Shown here one piece after another: positions 33,124 through 41,931 of a stretch of 64,000 nt of DNA. A model generated the notes under the pieces. It did no database searches and had not been told where the DNA came from. It worked only from the letters and a program-made list of their open reading frames with translations. Within the stretch, counting starts at the first letter, position 1, and each line of letters begins with the position of its first letter. Source of the DNA: Dugong dugon (Eukaryota; Chordata; Mammalia; Sirenia; Dugongidae). Location: assembly GCA_030035585.1 (NCBI GenBank), contig CM057477.1, forward strand, positions 65,205,447 to 65,269,446. Direction: 5' to 3'. The position numbers were made by a program, and so were the translations under genes.

Positions 33124-33363
33124 ATCACTTGAAAAACTGAATGTGGATGGTAATGATCTGACTTCTTTCCCACCTGGAATTTTGAAGCTGAACCTGAGAA
33201 AAATCCAATTTGAGAATAATTACACTCATCCTCATCTTTGGAAAGAGAATTCTTTGAATAGTCCACAGTGTCTCACTCACCTCGTTTCTTTGTTCTTTTT
33301 CAAAAATGATCTACATAGATACCATGATGTGATCCCAGAAGAAATTCAAAAGTTACTAAAATG
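33124..33363 (+). CDS. LRRC63: LRRC63-like protein, exon E (LRR 4-5 and linker)
   Basis: The largest visible exon (240 bases). Its first base completes Arg (AG|A) and its last two bases (TG) open a Cys codon before GTGAGC. LRR5 reads LEKLNVDGNDLTSFPPGILK. Then the solenoid is capped by LNLRKIQFENNYTHPHLWKE, and a non-repeat helical linker follows (VSLFFFKNDLHRYHDVIPEE, IQKLLK). The FENN-W cap after the last LRR is seen in several short LRR proteins. The frame is fully open, with no sign of pseudogene decay. Confidence 0.84.
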
Positions 33364-33615
33364 GTGAGCAAACCTTATGCAAAATGCACTTTTAGGCCTT
33401 TAAAATGTTCTTTGTTACAGGCCCAGATGACAGTTTTACTGTTAACGCACACACACACAATTCGTCAAATTGCCCCTCTGGTTTCTCAGGCATTAAAATG
33501 TAGTCTGAAATTTGCCTCATTTTCTAATATTCTCAAGCTATTACTTAACTCCAGTGTAAAATGAGGATTGCTGAGATGTAGCTGACAGTATCTATACAGC
33601 TACCACATAAATCAA

Positions 33616-33790
33616 GGAGCCTGGTGGTGCAGCAGTTAAAGCGCTCAGCTGCTAACTGAAATGTCAGCGGTTCAAACCCACCAGCTGCTCCGCCAGAGAA
33701 ACATGTGGTGGTCTGCTTCTGTAAAGATTTACAGCCTTGGAAACCCTATGGGGCAGTTCTACTCTGTCCTCTAAGGTCACTGTGAGTCTC
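33616..33790 (+). mobile_element. AfroSINE, long type, tail disrupted
   Basis: Starts GGAGCCTGGTGGTGCAGC and carries 'agagaaacatgtggtggtct'. The end at 'aggtcactgtgagtctcttc' departs from the usual tail. Confidence 0.9.
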
Positions 33791-33807
33791 TTCTAGGACA
33801 GTATGAA

Positions 33808-34010
33808 AAGCTCTAGTGGCACAAATGGTTAAGTGCTTAGCTGCTAACTGAAAGGTTGGCAGTTTGAACCCACGCAGCAGCTCCTCAGGAAAAAGACCTA
33901 GTGATCAGCTTTCATAAACATTACAGCCAAGAAAACCTTATGGGGCAGTTCTACACTGCCACATGAAGTCACTATGAATTGGGATCAACTCCACGGCACC
34001 CACCAATAAC
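33808..34010 (+). mobile_element. AfroSINE, older variant
   Basis: Starts GAAAAGCTCTAGTGGCAC. The core 'aaaaagacctagtgatcagc' resembles the RTE 5' UTR, and the tail 'caactccacggcacccacca' resembles RTE. Confidence 0.9.
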
Positions 34011-34019
34011 AAGAGAGTA

Positions 34020-34240
34020 TGAGAGCCCCTGATGGCCCTCCTTCTTGCCAAACTTTGTATTGTCAGATTCTTACATTTTTACCCATCTAATGATTGTAAA
34101 ATGGTATTTCTTTGCTATCTCATTTGTTTTCCATGATAACTTGTGAGACTGAGAAACTTTTCCTATGTTCTCTGGACATTTAGGTTTCTTCTCCTGTGAA
34201 CTGTCTGTTCATGTGCTAGTATTAATGTACTAATGGGTTG
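34020..34240 (-). mobile_element. Old L1 remnant, antisense
   Basis: 'gattgtaaaatggtatttct', 'gagactgagaaacttttcct' and 'tgtgaactgtctgttcatgt' follow an antisense L1 ORF2 C-terminus. Confidence 0.55.
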
Positions 34241-34639
34241 TCATTTTTTTTTAACTGATTGTGAGCATTTTAAAATATAAATACTAATCCTATACAGTGT
34301 TATGACTGACTATTTATTTATTTAGGATTGGATCCTGCTTTATTGCAGTAACCACACTATGGATAAAATCTTGACATGTAAAATATCATTTAAAGATTAT
34401 TTTAAAAACAGTCCCTTTATTTTTAAAATGATGTATTTATTTTGAATTATGAAAATAATACACATTATTGTAGAAAATTTGAAAAATACATAAAAACATT
34501 ATAAAGAAATAAGAAATTTCCTGTGCTCACATTGTCCATGGATAATTGCTGTTTTTCACTTTGGGTCTATCCTTAGAGTTTTTTTTTACTATGCATGAAC
34601 ACATTTTTTGTTTTAGAAAACTAGGATTCTATTATACAT
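34241..34639. other. Intron 5 sequence, possible old repeat
   Basis: 34430-34560 ('aaaatttgaaaaatacataa') resembles a common old repeat that I cannot name. No exon. Confidence 0.35.
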
Positions 34640-35405
34640 TGTAAGAACAGAGTGAAGGCAGCGTCTGACCTTCTCTAACTTCACAAGGGGGAAGGAGAAT
34701 AAGAATCAACAGCCTAAGGCTGATTCCTTTGAGGCGTAGCATCTCTGTCCCATCTTTACCAGTTCTGACACCAACCGTCCCTCTCATGGCACTCTCTACT
34801 TCACTGCTCGGTTGGATAATTCATTGCAATGGCCACACAGAACTCAATGATTATGGGGTTTATTAGGGAAGTAACAGGTTATACAGTTCAGGTTCAGAAA
34901 CACTCAGGATGCAGTTCTTCCATCAGGACAGTCTCTTCCCAGGCATGCCTGTGGCATGCCTCTCTCTGGCCCCTTGGCCTCTGCCCTGCTCGGGCAAGTG
35001 TTACAAAGCTCTTTTAGCTCTTCCAATAAGTGCCCAGAGGCACCCCACTCCGCTTTCATGCTCCATGGGCTGAGAAGCCCACTGAGCTGTCTCCTGTGGG
35101 TCTCTCCTGCCGTTGTTTCTCTCTGTCTTCAGTGAGTGGTTATAGCTCTGTCTCCTAGGACCAAGAGCTTCTCAGTGCAGGGATCCCAGGTCCAAAGGAT
35201 GCAATCTCTTCTCCTGGCTGTTCTTCCTTGGTGGTGGTGGGATCCTCTCTCTGCTCTGGAACTGGCTCTCTTTTAAGGCAAAACTTACCAATCCCCTTGG
35301 TGGGCCACAACTGCCTTATTTGCACAGTCTCACCCAGTCACTTGGGTGGGAGTTACAAGACTACGGCTAGAAAGGCCACACAAAAACCATCTATCACACC
35401 ACTAA
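34640..35405 (-). mobile_element. Probable LTR, ERVL-type (fossil), antisense
   Basis: A GC-richer block against AT-rich flanks. On the minus strand it has a poly(A)-signal-like site and pyrimidine-rich sequence typical of LTRs, and no internal viral region. It resembles old ERVL-type LTRs. The ends are not sharp and no target duplication is certain, so the limits are approximate. It is a broken, old, solo copy. Confidence 0.5.
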
Positions 35406-35609
35406 CATGTACATCTCCTTTATTGTTTAGCTCTTTTTTCATTTAGTTTCTCACTTGGGTATATCTTATTCCCTCATCTGGATGGTGAGGACACAATCAA
35501 GATAAAGGTCACTTTTTGTATGACTTCGAGTCTTGCACAGCATCAAGCACAGTGTTTTTATTTTAGTAGAAATTTATTCAATATTGACTTGATGTTTCCT
35601 TCATTTCAG

Positions 35610-35760
35610 CACTTCCGATTGTGAATGGTGCCGAGGGCCCATGTTTGGTGAAGGTTTTCGCGTCATCCGAGCCTGTGATGTTTTTGGAATAACACAGTTT
35701 CCTGTTATGTTCCATGTCTGTTCTTCTTCTTGCTATGTACAAGTAAAGCAAAGCGGTTAG
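35610..35760 (+). CDS. LRRC63: LRRC63-like protein, last exon F (Cys-rich C-terminus)
   Basis: The acceptor is cttcatttcag. The first base completes Cys (TG|C), 49 codons follow, and the stop TAG is at 35758-35760. The segment reads TSDCEWCRGPMFGEGFRVIR, then ACDVFGITQFPVMFHVCSSS and CYVQVKQSG. Six cysteines lie at residues 240, 244, 247, 262, 277 and 281 of the visible chain, with a CxxC at 244/247 and a CxxxC at 277/281. This pattern looks like a small zinc-binding module after the LRRs, and is similar in layout to the C-terminus I recall for LRRC58. That function is inferred. Confidence 0.84.
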
Positions 35761-35860
35761 GTTTTTGATACTATTTCTGGTTAAAAAAAAAAAAAGAAAA
35801 GTAATGCGAAGTTATGAGTTGACAAGAAAATGAGAGTCTATCATTCCCGCTGTAAAAGCC

Positions 35861-35866
35861 AATAAA
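35861..35866 (+). promoter_or_regulatory. LRRC63: Poly(A) signal of the LRRC63-like gene
   Basis: AATAAA 101 bases after the stop codon, followed by GT-rich sequence (gtctgtgtag). It gives a short 3' UTR. A weaker second AATAAA lies near 36300. Confidence 0.6.
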
Positions 35867-35899
35867 GTCTGTGTAGATAGTCATTTATCTCTTTGAAAA

Positions 35900-37574
35900 G
35901 ACAGGTTCTGTATGGAAGACATAGGTGTCTTCTCATCTGAATCATCTGTGTAATCCCAGCACCTTATGAAAGTCTGTGATTGTTATCAAAGTGTTGCAGA
36001 AAAAGTATTCAAGAAGGATTTTAAGGCTCCTTAGATTTCAGTCAAGATCTAGAAAATTTCTTTCAGTGCATGTCTACTATAAAAATAAAAATGTTAGAAT
36101 CCTTTGCAAAAAGGACCATATCTTACAACTGGTCTTCCCATGCATCCGTTCTAAGTGAGGAGATAAACATGTAAATGTCACCAGTAGGGTTTTTGGCTCA
36201 TATAGACTCAAAGTCATACATCCAAGTTCTCAATGTTCGTGCATTTCTGTGAAAATCTGTCCAAGGCCAAACATCTCAATTGTGAATTGTTTTTGGGAAT
36301 AAAAGATTGATTCCAGGCCCAATTTTAGTTGTTTGAATTCATTACCCAAGCTCTTAGGGTACAATCCCTAACAGCCACCTTGACCCTAATCTCATAAAAC
36401 TGAGATTCTGGGCATTGGTCTGATCCCAGAGGCTAGCACGAGCATTCACCAAGGCCTTTAGTAATAGCACAACAAGAAAATGGAGCAAAACTTGCAAAAT
36501 TACATTGCAAAGCGTCATGGAAATACAATATAATTTGAGGCTTTAAAAATTAATGTTTGGTAAGAGTAATGTAAAAGAACATTTTGATATAACAAAAAAT
36601 TTTAGAATGGCATGTAACTATTTCATATATGGCACACCTTTTATGTACTGTTATCTCAAATCTAAAGCTCATTGCTAATTAAATTTGGTGAAGTGAATTA
36701 ATTTACGTATGTAATGCTATATTATCATTAGAAAATGTCAGAAAATACACACTGTGTCAGGTTAGTGTGTATCATTTAATAACACCATTTAAATCAAAGA
36801 TTAAATAAACCAGGCAGAATAATTTTTCTGACTGTTGATTTTAATAAATTGAGATGCTTACATTCTCCTTGAGACTTGGTTTGATTTTAAGCAGTAGTAG
36901 GTAAACTTTGCCTAAGAAGTATGCACTGTATTCTCCACCAAAAGAATAAAATTATTTATAATAGGAGAAGTAACTGCCATATCACATGTGTAATACAGAA
37001 GGGGATAGTTATAGCAAGATAATAAATAAATTCATTAAACATATACCACAGTTAGAAAACAAGAGAAAAAATAAGATTAAATACTAGTGACATGTACTCT
37101 TAATAATCACCCTGGCCACTGACATATTTCTTAGGGGAAAAAATATATTCATTCATTCAAGAAATGTTGGGTTTTGGTTTGAGTAACTGGGTGGTGTCAC
37201 ACTGAGATAGGAATAAATGAGAATAGGTTTCAAGGGGAAATGACTATCTTAGAGGCACTGCACGGAAACAAATTTCAGGTATACATCACAATCACAATCT
37301 CATTATCTTATTTTCCCATGGTTAGAGGAAACCCTGAAATCTAAGTGATTTCTTACAGAACTTTAAAAAGTAACTTAGAGTGTGTTTTTTCTTAATAAGA
37401 AGGTGAGACATAGTTATTTACAGAAATATTAGAAAGTACAATTAAGCCTAAGAAAAAAATACAGAATTCCTTGTAATCCCACACCCAATTAAAATCAGAA
37501 ATAATTTTGACACATAGATGTGTGTGTGGACACTCACATATATATAACATATTAGTCTTTTTAAAAATGTATTA
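35900..37574. other. Intergenic AT-rich stretch, no recognised feature
   Basis: No exon, no clear repeat, no open frame with coding character. 37405-37480 resembles an unnamed old repeat. Confidence 0.5.
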
Positions 37575-37975
37575 TCTGCCTCATGCCACACACAAAAGTT
37601 AATGTGAAAATAGACTATAGTAAGTTAAAAATGTATACTATAAACCCTAAAGCCAACCCCTTAAAAAAGGTATGACTAATAAGCCAAAAATAAATAAATA
37701 AATTAAATCATCAAAAATAATCTAAAAGGAAGCAGATGAAGAAGGAAGAAGGGGAACAAATAATAGATTGGACTAATCAAACACAAATAGCAAGATGCTA
37801 GATTTAAACCCAACCATATCAATAATCATTGTAAATGTAAATTGTCTAAACACTCCAATTTAAAAGGCAGAAATTGTAAGATTGGATTAAAAAACAACTC
37901 TCAACTATATTCTGCCTGCAAGAAACCCCTCTTAAACATAAAAACACAAATGGATTAAAAGCAAAAGGATAGTAT
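37575..37975 (+). mobile_element. Old L1 fragment (ORF1/ORF2 junction)
   Basis: 'accatatcaataatcattgt', 'aatgtaaattgtctaaacac' and 'tgcctgcaagaaacccctct' match the start of the L1 ORF2 endonuclease (SIITLNVNCLNTP, CLQETPL-like). Confidence 0.75.
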
Positions 37976-38007
37976 AATGGTTAGTCTTATGTATAAACGT
38001 GACTAAG

Positions 38008-38480
38008 CTGTATTGTTGTTAGATGCTGTCAAGTTGACTCTGACTCATGGTGCATAACACATAATACAACAGAGCAGATGACCTTATGAACAGTGAAATG
38101 TTGCCCAGTCTTGCATTATCTTCACAATTGCCAGAATGTCTGAGTCCATCATTTCTGCTATTGTGCCAATCTGTCTCACCAAGGGTCTCCCTCCCCTTTT
38201 CTGGCCCTCTACTTCACCAAGCACAATATCTACCTCCAGCAACTGGTCTTTCCTGATGACATGTCCAAAGCAAGGGAGTCAGACACTGTTCTGTTGTGAT
38301 CTGTAAGGTTTTCATTGGCTAATTTTCAGAAGTAGATAGCCAGTCCTTTCTTCCTAGTCTGTCTTAGTCTGGAAGCTCAGCTGAAACCTGTTTACCACGA
38401 GTGACACTGCAGGTATTTGAAATACTGGCGGCATACCTTCCAGCGTCATAACCACATGCAGTCACAACATTAACACAAAC
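38008..38480 (-). mobile_element. Internally deleted RTE: 3' end fused to 5' UTR
   Basis: On the minus strand the RTE 5' end (cccatctgtcagtttgtgtt, cagactaagacagactagga, gaaaattagccaatgaaaac) runs straight into the last 260 bases of RTE (gacatgtcatcaggaaagac, cttggtgaagtagagggcca). All RT coding sequence between is missing. No tRNA head is present. The RTE tail (aacaacaata) lies at the left. Confidence 0.85.
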
Positions 38481-38717
38481 TGACAGATGGGTCATGGGCT
38501 AAGCTCTAGAACACAGTTATTTAATCAAATGCTAATATAGGTGTTGCCATGAGTGAAGTTATTTTGTAAATGTGGTTAACATCTACAATCAATTGCCTTT
38601 AAGTAAAGGAGATTACCTTGGTAATGTGAGTAGGCTTAATCAAATCTGTTGAAAGCTTTAAGAGCAAAAATTGAGGTTTCCTGGAGAAGAAGAAATTCTA
38701 CCTCAAGACTGCAGCAT
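38481..38717. repeat. Old interspersed repeat, target of the L1 at 38718
   Basis: 'aattgcctttaagtaaagga', 'ttgaggtttcctggagaaga' and, beyond the L1, 'cctgcctcagtttccagcct' and 'ttctctggagaaccctgact' (46820-46895) form one old mammalian repeat split by the L1. I cannot give its family. Confidence 0.5.
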
Positions 38718-39280
38718 AAGAAAGGCGGAGCCAATATGGTGCTATAGATAGAAGCACCATGCCATCCCTCCACAGCAAAGACCCAAAAAACTAAGTAAAA
38801 CAGAGACAAATGTCAGTCCTGGAACCCTAAGCATCAAATGAAGAGATAGAGAACTCACCCAAGCACCAAATGGAGTAATAAACTGACAGAGAACAAACAG
38901 TGAGGAGAAATACATTCAGAGGTCCCCTATCAGCTAACACAGCATGGATTTGGCATCTTGGACTCCTCAGCCACCGAGAACAGCAGACAGAGAGTATGGG
39001 AAGACAGCATCAAGGAGCTCCCAGCACGAGACAGAGCACCTGGTAACCAGCAATACACACTTTCCTATCCTCCACCCTTCTTCTCCCTGCTCAGCCTCTG
39101 CTGCTTCCTGGCAGGCCAGGGAAACTCAGCCAGGGAAGGTGCCAGCCACTTGCCACTTGGATTTGTCCTGTCCACACCAGTCGGCTCCTTCAGTGCCTTT
39201 TTGTTGTTGTTGTTCCTTTTTTTTGGCTTCTTTTGGTTTCTTCTCTCTCTCTCTCACCTCCTTCCCTTCCTTTCTCTCAA

Positions 39281-40080
39281 ACACCTGGCTCCATGCGCCA
39301 TCTTTGCTCCTTCTTGACAGGCTGTGAAGCACCGCTTAGTTGAGGAACCACTTGCCAGTCTGCGCTGTCACGCCAGTGGGATCCCTGGGGGCATTTTTTT
39401 CTTTTTCTTTTTTTCCTTTTTGTTTTTCTTCATTTCTTGGTTTCTCATCTCTCTCTGCTTCCCTTCTTTTCCTGTCTCCTGAATACTTGGCACTGTGTGC
39501 CATCTGTGTCCCTTCTAGATGGGCTGTGCAGTGCCACTCAGCTTGGAAGCCACTTCCCTGGTCCGCACTGCCGAGCCAGTGGACTCCCTTGGGAATTTTT
39601 TTTTCTTTTCTCTGTTTCTTGTCTGTCTTTACCATCCTTCCCCTAGCATCATGTGCCATCTCTGCTCCTTCTTTATGGGCTATGCAGTGCCACTCAGCTG
39701 AGAACCTGCTTCTGGTGGGCTCCCAGGGGGCATTTGTTTTCTTCTTTTTTTTTTTTTCCCATGGTTTCTTGTCTCTCTCTACCTTCCTTCCTTTTCTTCC
39801 TCCCAGCCACCTGGCGTATTTTCTTTCTTGGTTTCTTGTCTCTCTCTACATTCCCTCCATTCTTTTCTCCCGACCACTTAGCTGCATGTGCTTTCTCTCC
39901 CCCCTTTTTTTAAAATCTAGTTTCTTATCTTTCTGTCCCTTCCTTCCTTTCCTTTCTCCCACCCAACTAGCTGCGTGTGCCATATCTGTCCCTTCTTGAC
40001 AGGCTATGCATCACTGCTTGGCTAGAAAGCCACTGGCACATGGCTCCCCAGGTCTACACTGCTCCAACAGCAGGCTCCCT
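39281..40080 (+). repeat. L1 A 5' UTR, irregular tandem monomers
   Basis: The unit CATCTxTGxxCCTTCTxxAxGGGCTxTG with 'cagtgccactcagct' recurs near 39281, 39485, 39646 and 39968, with a partial copy near 39880. Spacing is about 160-205 bp. Each unit ends in a T/C-rich run. The monomers probably act as promoter units, as tandem monomers do in mouse L1. That role is inferred. Confidence 0.75.
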
Positions 40081-40419
40081 CTGCACTTTTATTTTTTTTT
40101 TTGGCTTCTATTTCTCTCTCCTCTTTCTCTTCTTTCCCACACCCACTTAGCTCCACACATCACAACGTCCCCCTCCCTACTGGCTGTCTGCGCTGTGCAC
40201 TGAGCATTGCACCCCAGAGTAGCACAGGCACAGTCTACCGGAACCTGCCCTGCACTGACCCTCAGCCCCGCCCCATCTGCACCAGTACATGCCACAAACG
40301 ACTCATCCTAGCTCCTCCCCTTCTGCTAGACCTGCTCTGCTGCACCATAGCTGAGCGATTGGCCCTGCCCATTAGACAAGGTGGTGAGAAGTATTGTGCC
40401 CACAGACAAGCAAACAACA

Positions 40420-41580
40420 AAGAATGCCCAGCCTACCTTCTCAGACAACCAAATAAAACAAAAAAGCAGGATGACACAAACAAATCTAGATCAATAAATG
40501 AAGAAAATAATTACTTAATGTCCTGAAGACAGCAGACAATATCAAAACATATAAAGAAAACAGGACAGGATAGTTTCATTACACGTCCAAAATAACAGAT
40601 GACCTTCCAGTAGAAGAAAAGGCACTGGAACTACATGATAGGGAATTGAAATCTCTAATATGCAGAGATATCTAAGAGTTGAAGGAAAAAGTAGACAAAA
40701 TGAGGAAAAAATAGACAAAATCATGGAAAAGACAGATAAATTCATGGAAAAGACAGACAAAACAATGGAAGAATTCAGGAAAATAATACAGGAATAAAAT
40801 GTCAAGATAAATTCACAGCTAGACAGCATACAAAAACAACAACTAGAACTCCAAAAGATAAACAACAAGATTTCTGAAATGGACAGTGTCATAGAAGGTT
40901 TGAGGAACAGGTTTGAAATAACAGAAGACAGCATAAAGCAAAATTGAAGACAAATACTTGGACACTGCTTTGTTTGAGGAAAAATCAGAGAAAAGAAGAA
41001 AGAAAAATGAAGAAACCCTGATAACGATGTGGGATACAATCAAAACCAAAAATTTGGAGTGATGGGAGTTCCAGAACAGGGGGAGAAAATGGAAAACAGA
41101 GAGAGGATCATTGAAGAACTGCTGACAGAAAACTTCCCTAATATCATGAAAGATGAAACCTGACCATCCAAGAAGCTCAATGAACCCCATATAGGATAGA
41201 CCCCAAAGAAAATTACCACAGCATATCATAATCACACTCACTAAAACCAAAAGCAAAGAATCCTGAAATCAGGATGAAAAGTCACATACAGAGGGGAAAT
41301 AATAAGACTAAGCTCTGAGTAATTGGCAGAAACCATGAAGGCAAGAAGGCAATGAGATGACATATATAAAACACTGAGAGAAAAAAGTTGCCAACCAAGA
41401 ATAATATATCCTGCACAGCTCTTACTCACAAATGATGGTGAAATTAGGACATTTCCAGATAAACAGAAATTAAGGGAATATGTAAAAACCGAAATACACT
41501 TACAAGAATTATTAAAGGGAGTCCTTTGGTTAGAGAACCAACAACATCAGATGACAGGCAGAATGTAAAATGCAAGATCA
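40420..41580 (+). pseudogene. L1 A ORF1 relic
   Basis: A coiled-coil-like region has repeated IMEKTDK/FMEKTDK units (40710-40775). Then come an ORF1-like 'gggatacaatcaaaaccaaa' (41030-41049), FPNIMKDET (about 41135) and a C-terminal stretch LREKSCQPRIIYPAQLLL and DKQKLREYVKT (about 41375-41500). The C-terminal stretch is also found in element B. Several stops interrupt the frame. ORF1 normally makes the RNA-binding chaperone of the L1 particle. Confidence 0.7.
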
Positions 41581-41931
41581 CATCAGCCAGATACCAACCT
41601 AGGTAATGAACTCTCAAGGATAAAACAAAATGAACAGATTTACAACAGGGAACCAGAAGGGTTAATCAGTAAATGACAAAAGCATCAGAACAATAAAAGA
41701 AGGAATAAACTGTGTAGGTATAGAACTTTTGAATGTAGAGGAAGGCAAGGCAATACCAAGTAATAATATACTGGTTCAAAATTAGGAAGATAATGTCAAG
41801 GCAACCACAAAGAAAGTTAACAAACCTAGTCATCAAAATAAAGAAGAAAAAAAGTTTCAGTAAACATAAAATCTACAAAACAAAAGAAAAAAAAATCAAC
41901 AAACAAAAGGAATTCAGCACAGGAGAGTAAA

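Noticed and set aside
39340-39999. 219-codon open frame as a membrane protein gene
   Set aside because: It lies in the L1 5' UTR monomers. The Phe/Ser/Leu content follows the T/C-rich strand, with no conserved domain.
40705-40775. Short direct repeats as a CRISPR-like or satellite array
   Set aside because: They are coiled-coil heptads of the L1 ORF1 relic, with no spacers.
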